Source of the DNA: Bryobacterales bacterium
GTDB lineage: Bacteria; Acidobacteriota; Terriglobia; Bryobacterales; Bryobacteraceae
Length of the DNA: 5,514 nucleotides
Direction of reading: 5' to 3'
Assembly: GCA_003132865.1 (NCBI GenBank)
Contig: PKYZ01000695.1
Location: forward strand, 492 to 6,005
Shown here: in pieces, positions 1 through 5,514 of the stretch
Layout: each line of letters opens with the position of its first letter
Position numbering within the stretch: position 1 is the first letter of the stretch
Made by a program: the position numbers and the translations under genes
The notes under the pieces: model-generated
What the model was told of the DNA's origin: nothing
The model's database searches: none
Seen by the model: the letters and a program-made list of their open reading frames with translations, nothing else

Positions 1-664
<664 letters not shown>

Positions 665-692
665 TTAAGTGTGGATTACCTTAAAGGATAGC

Positions 693-808
693 AGCTATCG
701 GCTTTCAGCGCTCAGCGATCAGTGGAGAGCTATCGGCTTTCAGCACTCGGCTTTCAGCTACAGCGCGCGGTTGCGCGGCTGACCGCTGATCGCTGAAAGC
801 CGATAGCT
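693..808. repeat. Intergenic GCTGAAA-type repeat cluster with inverted copies
   Basis: A 17-base unit, agctatcggctttcagc, occurs at 693-709 and again exactly at 728-744. A shortened copy, tcggctttcagct, lies at 747-759. An exact inverted copy, gctgaaagccgatagct, lies at 792-808. The flank also repeats: cagcgatcag at 713-722 is mirrored by ctgatcgctg at 786-795. The inverted copies could fold into a long hairpin in the transcript between the upstream gene and gap. The arrangement resembles a dispersed extragenic palindromic element more than a simple terminator, because no T-run follows. The last two bases of the inverted copy lie inside the stop codon of the exported-protein gene (807-809). 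A relative of this repeat lies at 2471-2510. Confidence 0.85.
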
Positions 809-1607
809 ATCGCGGCGCCTTTGGATCGGCTACCTCGGTACCCAGCCCCGCGTACTCTTCCTTCACTTTGATCACCTTGCTGCCGTTGAAGGTCACAAAC
901 GTGATCCTTCCGGGCGGTTGGCCGAAAACCCAGTCTTCCAGTTCGATGCCATCCTTCACCTCGCGCGATTTGTGATTGGGACGACCCAGCGATAGCAGCA
1001 CCTGGTCGCGGTCCATGTCCTCAATCACCTTTTTGTCCCGGATGGCCGTCTGCACTTCCGGCGGCAGGACCTCGGCATACAGCACAGTGGCGCTGCGCTT
1101 CTCAAAATCCAGCACCGGCGCCAGCATCTTTTTCACCTCCGCCGCTTTCATCGGCTCCAGCGGTTTATGGAACAGGATTTCGATGGTGGTGCCGCCGGGC
1201 GCGTTGGAATCTCCCTTACCCAACGGAGTCATGCTCCCGCCGCCGCCGATGCCGCCGCCGATCTGTGCCCCCTCGTACCACTTGCGGCCGCCATTAAATC
1301 CGCCGTTGATCTGCAGCACCAGCTTGTCGGACTCGATGAACACCTTGGTGATATGCACGAGGTCGCCGACACGCCCGGCCGGGCCGTATTCCCGGGAGGC
1401 TGCTTCCCACACCTTCTTGTCGAAGGATCCCGTCGATTCGAAGGGCAAAGCCTTCTTGGCGCGCGGCAGCAACTGCTTGACCGTGGCGTACTCCGCCAGC
1501 AGGCCGCGCACCAACTCGATGCGATCCTGCTCGGTGAGCTTGTTCGCTCCACTCAGCAGCGGTGTCAGTGTCACGAAGATGGCGAAAACGGCTGTCCAGG
1601 CGCGCAT
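807..1607 (-). CDS. Exported protein with SmpA/BamE-like C-terminal region, function unknown
   Basis: A 266-residue protein. Residues 1-21 form a typical signal peptide: basic start, hydrophobic core from about 5 to 18, and cleavage probably after SGA at 19-21. There is no cysteine at the cleavage site, so it is not an obvious lipoprotein. Residues 25-75 are charged and probably helical, and 102-125 are glycine-rich. The C-terminal part (about 194-250) follows the SmpA/OmlA/BamE pattern: an acidic helix before LLSLGRP, then EDWVFG (224-229) and a strand pair ending near NGSKVIKV. In BamE this fold acts in outer-membrane protein assembly, but the same small fold occurs in many unrelated exported proteins, so that role should not be assumed. 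The ATG at 1605-1607 lies 37 bases inside the end of the CPBP gene, suggesting translational coupling. Its own ribosome site is weak (GGGTGA). The gene is real; the function is not recognised. Confidence 0.8.
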   Translation of the reverse strand: MRAWTAVFAIFVTLTPLLSGANKLTEQDRIELVRGLLAEYATVKQLLPRAKKALPFESTGSFDKKVWEAASREYGPAGRVGDLVHITKVFIESDKLVLQINGGFNGGRKWYEGAQIGGGIGGGGSMTPLGKGDSNAPGGTTIEILFHKPLEPMKAAEVKKMLAPVLDFEKRSATVLYAEVLPPEVQTAIRDKKVIEDMDRDQVLLSLGRPNHKSREVKDGIELEDWVFGQPPGRITFVTFNGSKVIKVKEEYAGLGTEVADPKAPR

Positions 1608-2458
1608 GTCACATCACCCGCGGGCGGGTCCAGCAGAGCCGATGGTTGCCGCCGGATGGGCAATTTCCATAGATACGCAAACAGCAGAAACAGTACGGCC
1701 GAGGTCAGAATACTGGCTTCCGGACCATACTCGCCGCCGCTCCAGAGCGTCCCGGCGGACCACCGCATGGTGAATCCCGTCAATCTCATTGTAAGCCCGC
1801 TGACGTTGACGCCGAAAAGCGGAAGTGTAAAGTTCCAACCGAAATGCAAGCCGATGGGCAGCCAGATGTCGTGGCTGCGCAGGAAGGCATAGCCGAAGAG
1901 TATGCCGAATCCCGCGGTATTCGCCAAGCCCAGCCAGGTGGCGTTGGGATTGCCGGCATGCAGCACAGCGAAGATCACGCCCACCGGCAGGATGGTCGTC
2001 CAACCACCCAATGCGCGCAGCAAAACCTGAAATCCAAATCCGCGGAACAAGAGTTCTTCGCCCGCCGACCCGAACAGCAGCAGCACGGATACGAAAAAGA
2101 AAGAAGGCAAGCTGGAAGGGCTGCCGGGATCGGGCTCGATGCGCGCCGCGTGGAAAAGCAGCGGACCTGCCAGCACCGACGCGGCCGCGCCCATTCCGCC
2201 GAGGCAACCGAATCCAAGGTTCACCAGCGCCGCCTTATCGCTCTGCAGTCCGATGGCGGCGATGCCCCGCCGCACATAAATCCGCAGGCACAGGCTATTG
2301 CTGAACGCGGCGGCCAGCAACCCGGTGGCGGTGATGCTCACGATGTATCCGCCGAGCCAATACAGCAGCGGACCTAGCACAAAAGCCGTGGCGAAATAGA
2401 GGGAAACGTAAACAACGACTTTAAGTGTGAGGTGAAGGGCGTCCGCGCGGCCAGGCAT
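1571..2458 (-). CDS. CPBP-family intramembrane metalloprotease-like protein (Abi/CAAX protease superfamily)
   Basis: Predicted 295-residue polytopic inner-membrane protein with roughly seven or eight hydrophobic segments. The three CPBP signatures are present in order: EELLFR (Glu134, Glu135, Arg139), FAVLH (His167) and HFGWN (His205, Asn209). In the Rce1-like superfamily these Glu and His residues form the active site of an intramembrane endopeptidase. Known members act in prenyl-protein processing, bacteriocin self-immunity or signalling, and the substrate here cannot be read from sequence. The frame stays open to a GTG at 2558-2560, but that start would add 34 polar residues encoded partly by the GCTGAAA repeat and by the end of the zinc-ribbon gene. 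I therefore prefer the ATG at 2456-2458, although it lacks a clear Shine-Dalgarno. The 3' end overlaps the start of the exported-protein gene by 37 bases. Confidence 0.88.
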   Translation of the reverse strand: MPGRADALHLTLKVVVYVSLYFATAFVLGPLLYWLGGYIVSITATGLLAAAFSNSLCLRIYVRRGIAAIGLQSDKAALVNLGFGCLGGMGAAASVLAGPLLFHAARIEPDPGSPSSLPSFFFVSVLLLFGSAGEELLFRGFGFQVLLRALGGWTTILPVGVIFAVLHAGNPNATWLGLANTAGFGILFGYAFLRSHDIWLPIGLHFGWNFTLPLFGVNVSGLTMRLTGFTMRWSAGTLWSGGEYGPEASILTSAVLFLLFAYLWKLPIRRQPSALLDPPAGDVTCAPGQPFSPSS

Positions 2459-2470
2459 TAGAGAAATCTT

Positions 2471-2510
2471 GGCTGTCGGCGATCGGCTGAAAGCTGAAAG
2501 CTGACAGGCC
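2471..2510. repeat. Second intergenic GCTGAAA-type repeat
   Basis: Two tandem gctgaaa heptamers at 2486-2499 are followed by a partial third, gctga, at 2500-2504. They are preceded by gatcg, as in the cluster at 693-808. It fills most of the gap between the zinc-ribbon gene and the preferred CPBP start, consistent with a dispersed extragenic repeat family of the host genome. Confidence 0.7.
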
Positions 2511-2514
2511 TTAC

Positions 2515-2817
2515 CTAGCCCCCGGCGCCGGCCGCTTGCGTCTTGCGGTTCAGGAAGCACTCCCGGCAGTATACCGGCCGCCCCTGCGTTGGTTTAAAGG
2601 GCACCGTGGTCTCGCGGCCGCACTGCGAACAAACGGTCATGGTTTCCGTCTTGCCAGCGCCCGATGGCCCCGCCTGCCGCTTGCTTTTGCACGCTTTGCA
2701 GCGCTTGGGCTCGTTTTTGAAGTTCTTGTCATGGAAGAAGTGTTGTTCTCCCGCTGTGAAAACAAATTCAGCTCCGCATTCGGAGCACTTGAGAATCCGA
2801 TCCTGGAACTCCGCCAT
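2515..2817 (-). CDS. Small protein with two zinc ribbons (zf-trcl type N-terminal half)
   Basis: A 100-residue cytosolic protein with three CxxC pairs visible before and after a basic linker. Cys11/Cys14 and Cys40/Cys43 frame the N-terminal ribbon, which reads like the 'probable zinc-ribbon' (zf-trcl) family with its FVFTAGEQ and NEPKRCKACK motifs. Cys63/Cys66 and Cys84/Cys87 make a second ribbon with the TTVPFKP and RPVYCRECF signatures. Such proteins are presumed to bind zinc and nucleic acid or ribosomal partners, but no biochemical role is established that I can name. The linker (about 44-60) is rich in Lys, Arg, Gly and Ser. The ATG at 2815-2817 fits the family start, although the ribosome site is weak (AGG nine bases upstream). 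It lies 65 bases after rpsU in the same orientation, so it is probably co-transcribed with it, which suggests a translation-associated role by context only. Confidence 0.88.
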   Translation of the reverse strand: MAEFQDRILKCSECGAEFVFTAGEQHFFHDKNFKNEPKRCKACKSKRQAGPSGAGKTETMTVCSQCGRETTVPFKPTQGRPVYCRECFLNRKTQAAGAGG

Positions 2818-2852
2818 AACGCCAACCTGGTTTTCCCCGAAGCGTTGTGGAA

Positions 2853-2874
2853 CGGACAGGTGGAAACCTGTCCG
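2853..2874. repeat. Perfect 9-bp stem hairpin between rpsU and the zinc-ribbon gene
   Basis: cggacaggt at 2853-2861 pairs with acctgtccg at 2866-2874 around a 4-base loop. It sits in the 65-base gap between the two genes. On the transcribed (minus) strand the hairpin is followed by TTCCAC rather than a T-run, so it is not a classical intrinsic terminator. It could be an attenuator, an mRNA-processing site or a stability element that sets rpsU expression above the downstream genes. Confidence 0.7.
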
Positions 2875-2882
2875 CCCCGTTG

Positions 2883-3080
2883 TTATTCGATTTCCCGGCG
2901 TGATTTTTTCCGGTTCCGCTTGCGGGCCAGCGCCTGCTTCACCCGCTTTTTCTCTCCCGGCTTCAAGTAGAAGGAGTGCCTCTTGACCTCCTTGATAATG
3001 TCCTCTTGCTGGACCTTTCGCTTAAAGCGCCGAAGAGCGTTTTCGAGCGTTTCACCATCCTGCAACTTTACTTCAGCCAA
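2883..3080 (-). CDS. rpsU: Small ribosomal subunit protein S21
   Basis: A 65-residue, strongly basic protein of the 30S subunit that binds near the 3' end of 16S rRNA and helps mRNA recruitment. The family signature is plain: ETLENALRRFKRK (10-22), then an acidic-to-basic IIKEVKRHSFYLKPGEKKR and a Lys/Arg-rich tail. The length is normal for bacterial S21. The start is TTG at 3078-3080; no ATG or GTG is available in frame, and a stop lies just upstream. The strong GGGAGGT at 3091-3097 supports it, although the 10-base spacing is slightly long. It is the first gene of the minus-strand series and is divergent from glgC. Confidence 0.96.
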   Translation of the reverse strand: MAEVKLQDGETLENALRRFKRKVQQEDIIKEVKRHSFYLKPGEKKRVKQALARKRNRKKSRREIE

Positions 3081-3090
3081 ATAAAACTAC

Positions 3091-3097
3091 ACCTCCC
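3091..3097 (-). promoter_or_regulatory. Shine-Dalgarno deciding the TTG start of rpsU
   Basis: GGGAGGT on the minus strand is a near-perfect anti-16S complement 10 bases before the TTG. A GTG overlapping it is followed at once by TAG, so the TTG is the only workable start. Confidence 0.75.
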
Positions 3098-3140
3098 AAC
3101 CCGACCAAGATTTCCTGCCTTTCGCAGGGAAGGTACTGAT

Positions 3141-3169
3141 ATCATTAAGTGGTTGGCGGATAAAGTCAA
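3141..3169 (-). promoter_or_regulatory. Sigma-70-like promoter of the rpsU cluster
   Basis: On the minus strand, TTGACT (3164-3169, five of six consensus -35 bases) is followed after exactly 17 bases by AATGAT (3141-3146, four of six -10 bases). Transcription would begin near 3134, leaving a leader of about 50 bases before the rpsU TTG. The leader contains a small hairpin, with cctgc at 3114-3118 pairing gcagg at 3124-3128. The position fits rpsU and the genes behind it. This is a prediction from motif and spacing. Confidence 0.55.
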
Positions 3170-3246
3170 GTCCAAATTGCCGAGGAATGTTCCGCCGAGC
3201 GGACTATCTCGCCCGCAACCGCTATTTTTTCAATAGTTTAACTAGT

Positions 3247-4503
3247 ATGGAGACCTTATTAGCAATTTTGTTGGCAGGCGGCGTCGGCGAGCGATTATCT
3301 CCCCTCACCCGGCATACCGCAAAGCCGGCCGTGTGCTTCGGCGGCGTTTACCGCATCATCGACTTCGCGTTGTCAAACTGTATTAATTCGGACCTGAGAC
3401 GAATTTTCATCCTAACACAATACAAATCGCTGGACCTGATCCGGCATATCCGGGACGGCTGGAACATCCTGTCGCCGGAGCTCGGCGAGTTCATCGAAAC
3501 CATCCCGGCCATGAAGCGCCTCCGGGACGACTGGTATCTGGGGACGGCCGACGCGGTCTTCCAGAACAGCCAGAGCATTGCCTTGGAACAGCCCACACTG
3601 ACCCTGATCCTCGCCGCCGACCAACTCTACAAAATGAACTATCGCGAGATGGTGGGGTGGCACCACTTGCACCACGCCGACATCACCATCGCCACCCTCC
3701 AGGTGGCGCCGGAGGAAGCCGAACGTTTCGGCATCGCCGAGATCGATGCAGGCCACCGCATCGTGGGCTTCGAGGAAAAACCGCATCATGGCAACCCGGC
3801 GCGCTCGGTTTTCAACCCTGAGATGGTCAGCGCCTCCATGGGAATCTACGTCTTCAATACCGAGGTCCTGTTGCGCCTGTTGCAGGAGGACGCGCAGAAT
3901 CCGGCATCCTCGCACGATTTCGGCAAGGACGTGATTCCCGGCGCGCTCGAGAAGGCCCGCGTGATTGCCTACGACTTCCGGGACATGAACGATAAGCAGG
4001 CGCGCTATTGGCGGGACGTTGGCACCATCGATTCGTTTTACGAAGCCAACATGGACCTGGTCGCCGTGACGCCTGAGTTCAATCTCTACGATCACAACTG
4101 GCCCATTCGCACACGCATGGTGCAAGCGCCGCCCGCCAAATTCGTTTTCGCGCAGGAAGGCCGCCGCATGGGAGTGGCCGTCGATTCCATTGTGGCCGCC
4201 GGCTGCATTGTTTCCGGCGGCAGGGTAGTCCGCAGCGTGCTGTCCACCGGTGTGCGCGTCAACAGTTACTGCGAAGTCGAGTATTCGATTCTGATGCCCA
4301 ACGTCAAGATTGGACGCAACAGCCGCATCCGGCGCGCCATCATCGACACAGACGTCGAAATTCCGGAATCGAGCGTGATTGGCTACGACGTAGAGGAAGA
4401 CCGCGCCCGCGGCTATACCGTCACCGATTCCGGGATTGTGGTGGTGCCGGGCAACGCATTGCCCGTGGACACCGAAATAGCGGTGAGCATGGCGGCCAGT
4501 TAG
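3247..4503 (+). CDS. glgC: Glucose-1-phosphate adenylyltransferase (ADP-glucose pyrophosphorylase)
   Basis: Makes ADP-glucose and pyrophosphate from ATP and glucose-1-phosphate, the committed step of bacterial glycogen synthesis; cytosolic, homotetrameric in the family. The 418-residue length is normal. The nucleotidyltransferase domain holds GGVGERL (11-17), AKPAV (25-29), YRIIDFALSN (35-44), WYLGTADAVFQN (96-107), catalytic Asp125 in AADQLYK, FEEKP with Lys178 for glucose-1-phosphate, and YWRDVGT (254-260). A left-handed beta-helix (about 320-395) follows. Positions that bind the activator fructose-1,6-bisphosphate in E. coli (Lys39, Arg40, His46, Arg419, Arg423) align with His23, Thr24, Cys30, Gly and Pro, so regulation probably differs. 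The ATG at 3247 is chosen because family members begin here; an upstream in-frame start adds 20 unrelated residues. No Shine-Dalgarno is visible. It is divergent from rpsU, and its stop lies four bases before an IS630 end. Confidence 0.97.
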   Translation: METLLAILLAGGVGERLSPLTRHTAKPAVCFGGVYRIIDFALSNCINSDLRRIFILTQYKSLDLIRHIRDGWNILSPELGEFIETIPAMKRLRDDWYLGTADAVFQNSQSIALEQPTLTLILAADQLYKMNYREMVGWHHLHHADITIATLQVAPEEAERFGIAEIDAGHRIVGFEEKPHHGNPARSVFNPEMVSASMGIYVFNTEVLLRLLQEDAQNPASSHDFGKDVIPGALEKARVIAYDFRDMNDKQARYWRDVGTIDSFYEANMDLVAVTPEFNLYDHNWPIRTRMVQAPPAKFVFAQEGRRMGVAVDSIVAAGCIVSGGRVVRSVLSTGVRVNSYCEVEYSILMPNVKIGRNSRIRRAIIDTDVEIPESSVIGYDVEEDRARGYTVTDSGIVVVPGNALPVDTEIAVSMAAS

Positions 4504-4507
4504 CTGG

Positions 4508-4670
4508 TGTAGTGTCCGCGAAATAACTATACAGTCACGTTCTTCCGTTTTCTGGGTTTCGGGCTTGTGCAGCCAGGCTGGATCTGCTCCAGCGTTCGGC
4601 GGCATCGGGAGAGTTTCTCCTGGATCGACTCGACGGTTGCGGTCCAAACGAAGGGTTGGGGGCTTTGATT
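4508..4670 (-). mobile_element. IS630-family remnant A (right end with terminal repeat)
   Basis: A truncated insertion sequence begins right after glgC. Its outer end is GTGTCCGCGAAATAACTAT (4512-4530), preceded by TA at 4510-4511, the dinucleotide target of IS630 elements. The transposase C-terminus is encoded inward on the minus strand. Recognisable sequence stops at about 4670, inside a perfect 14-base palindrome (4668-4681). All of the left part is missing, so it cannot move on its own. The end matches the one at 5211-5239 in 22 of 29 positions when aligned by eye. Confidence 0.75.
4527..4670 (-). pseudogene. IS630-family transposase, C-terminal 47 residues only
   Basis: The minus-strand frame ending with TAG at 4527-4529 reads PQPFVWTATVESIQEKLSR, then a Cys/Lys/Arg-rich tail. 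PFVWTAT followed by an amphipathic helix is the usual C-terminus of IS630-type transposases, just after the last catalytic Glu. Immediately upstream (4671-4673) the frame is a stop codon, and no DDE residue is present, so this is a decayed fragment. Confidence 0.75.
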
Positions 4671-4681
4671 CTAGCTAGAAT
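4668..4681. repeat. 14-bp perfect palindrome at the inner boundary of IS630 remnant A
   Basis: attctagctagaat reads the same on both strands. It begins with the last recognisable transposase codon and marks the junction to the DNA that precedes the SnoaL-like gene. It may be a deletion or insertion scar, or chance. Confidence 0.5.
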
Positions 4682-4710
4682 AAGTTGGGCGTTCCGATTG
4701 TGAGGTGTTT

Positions 4711-5162
4711 GTGTACCATACGATTGTAAAAAAGAGCATCACTTCAGTCTTTAAACGGCTCAATGAGGGCGACTACGAGTACGCTCTTTCTGGTATCGGA
4801 ACCACAATCGAGCATCATTTTGCTGGCGAGCATTGCTTGGGAGGTAAGCGCACAAGTACCGAGGCAATGCGTCGCTGGTTTCAGCGTTTGTTTGGCTGTT
4901 TCCAAATCTGGGGTTCCAAATACATTCAATTGCGGCATCCGGTGGGCCTTGGGATACCACTGTCGTCGTTGAGTGGACTGATCGCGCCACTCCCGCTGAC
5001 GGGAAAGACTATGTGAACTCAGGGGTACATGTGATTCGGATGCGTTGGGGCAAAGTTGTCAGTATCCACGCTTACCTCGATACACAGGTACTGATTGACA
5101 CGCTCAACCGAATGGCTGTCAATGGGATTCAAGAATCGAAAGCGCCACCAATCATAGGTTGA
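4711..5162 (+). pseudogene. SnoaL/NTF2-like protein gene, frameshifted by an apparent one-base deletion
   Basis: Two overlapping frames make one protein. The first part, from GTG 4711, reads YHTIVKKSITSVFKRLNEGD and continues to WFQRLFGCF. The second part, in the frame one base earlier, reads PNLGFQIHSIAASGGPWDTT, then VVVEWTDRATPADGK, YVNSGVHVIRMRWGKVVS and IHAYLDTQ, and ends with TGA at 5160-5162. Joined at about 4899-4903 they give a continuous 150-residue SnoaL-like (NTF2-fold) domain: N-terminal helices, then a curved sheet ending in the VHVIRxRWGKVVSxHAYLDTQ motif. One missing C in TTTCC-AAAT (originally TTTCCCAAAT) would explain the shift. NTF2-fold proteins include small hydrolases, isomerases and ligand-binding proteins; the substrate here is unknown. 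GAGGTG at 4702-4707 could serve as ribosome site; GTG 4705 is another possible start. Lower GC than glgC and flanking IS630 fragments suggest transfer and decay, but a sequencing error would look the same. Confidence 0.82.
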
Positions 5163-5210
5163 CACCCGCCGAAAGATTGGTCGGACTTAGAAGGATCGCT
5201 GAAGGTCTTA

Positions 5211-5239
5211 GTGTTGTGTCCAACAAATAACCAGACAAT
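5211..5239 (+). repeat. Diverged IS630 terminal repeat, second copy
   Basis: This stretch starts gtgttgtgtcc and contains aaataac. Aligned by eye without gaps to 4507-4535, it matches at 22 of 29 positions. Both copies point the same way, with element interior to the right. It marks a probable left end of an IS630-type element leading into the transposase fragment that follows. Confidence 0.55.
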
Positions 5240-5243
5240 TTGA

Positions 5244-5492
5244 GCGGGACATATTATCCTGGGCCTGTATCTGAATCCGCCGCAACAGGCAATCGTGCTC
5301 TGCGTTGACGAAAAGAGCCGGATTCAGGCGTTGGATCGGACGCAGCCGGGATTGCCCATCAAGAAGGGGCGTTGTGGAACGATGACCCACGACTATAAGC
5401 GCAATGGTACAACAACCCTGTTCGCTGCGCGTAACAGTTCAGGTACCCCAGGCGATTTTTCTGGACAAATCGCGCGGGATCGGTTACCGTAG
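5244..5492 (+). pseudogene. IS630-family transposase, internal fragment
   Basis: The frame open from 5244 to TAG at 5490-5492 carries [36 protein letters not shown] and [18 protein letters not shown]. This is the highly conserved central block of IS630-type transposases. Asp in VDEKS (codon 5307-5309) is the first residue of the DDE catalytic triad. Family resemblance stops at about 5429, after which I recognise nothing. The N-terminal helix-turn-helix region is missing: the frame is closed by TGA at 5241, directly beside the terminal-repeat copy. The second Asp and the Glu are not found before the window ends, so it is non-functional. It points the opposite way to the fragment at 4527-4670, so the two are not halves of one undisturbed gene. 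Confidence 0.85.
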
Positions 5493-5514
5493 GGTGGATG
5501 AGTGCGAGAGCGGC

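Noticed and set aside
668..705. Promoter for gap (CTGAAA, 17 bases, TTTAAG on the minus strand)
   Set aside because: Only four of six consensus bases match in each hexamer, and the -35 candidate is part of the repeat, so it may be chance.
693..808. CRISPR array
   Set aside because: Copies are 17 bases or shorter, unevenly spaced, partly inverted, and have no spacers of uniform length.
976..2377. Several long plus-strand open frames opposite the exported-protein and CPBP genes
   Set aside because: Their composition is typical of antisense frames in GC-rich DNA; the minus-strand proteins have a signal peptide, membrane segments and CPBP motifs.
2458..2560. N-terminal extension of the CPBP protein from GTG 2558-2560
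   Set aside because: The extra residues are polar, are encoded by the intergenic repeat and by the end of the zinc-ribbon gene, and GGGAG directly abuts the GTG with no spacing.
3412..4647. 411-codon open frame on the minus strand across glgC
   Set aside because: It is antisense to glgC and low in recognisable motifs. Its His/Asp/Gly-rich composition is what antisense reading of a GC-rich gene produces.
4507..5239. Composite IS630 transposon carrying the SnoaL-like gene
   Set aside because: The attached transposase fragments are truncated and in opposite orientation, and the two ends are direct rather than inverted, so a standard composite structure is not supported.
5430..5514. Further transposase or new gene after the IS630 block
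   Set aside because: Neither the in-frame continuation nor the other plus-strand frame (reading [17 protein letters not shown]) resembles a family I recognise, and the window ends here.

Overview
The window looks like part of a chromosome from a GC-rich free-living bacterium, most likely an acidobacterium of the Solibacter/Bryobacter type. This is an inference from protein flavour (GlgC, S21, the paired zinc-ribbon protein, IS630 remnants) and from short GCTGAAA-type intergenic repeats. No marker in the window fixes the taxonomy.

Positions 1-3080 hold five co-oriented minus-strand genes. In transcription order they are ribosomal protein S21 (rpsU, TTG start), a 100-residue double zinc-ribbon protein, a CPBP-family (Abi/CAAX-protease-like) membrane protein, an exported protein with a SmpA/BamE-like C-terminal region that overlaps the CPBP gene by 37 bases, and the first 216 codons of type I glyceraldehyde-3-phosphate dehydrogenase, which runs off the left edge. 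Two related copies of a GCTGAAA-rich repeat lie in the gaps before the CPBP gene and before gap. A good sigma-70-like promoter sits upstream of rpsU.

Divergent from rpsU is glgC (3247-4503), a full-length glucose-1-phosphate adenylyltransferase for glycogen synthesis. Its catalytic motifs are present, but several residues that form the fructose-1,6-bisphosphate activator site in the E. coli enzyme are replaced. The two metabolic genes connect loosely: gap is central glycolysis/gluconeogenesis and glgC diverts glucose-1-phosphate to storage. Nothing shows they are co-regulated.

From four bases after the glgC stop to the right edge, the DNA is eroded accessory sequence. It holds a C-terminal IS630-family transposase remnant with its terminal repeat (minus strand), a SnoaL/NTF2-like gene broken by what looks like a single-base deletion near 4900, and a second IS630 fragment (plus strand) preceded by a diverged copy of the same terminal repeat. 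I found no convincing novel multi-gene system. The most informative observations are the precisely locatable frameshift, the two IS630 ends bracketing that gene, the altered GlgC activator site, and the repeat family in the minus-strand gene cluster.
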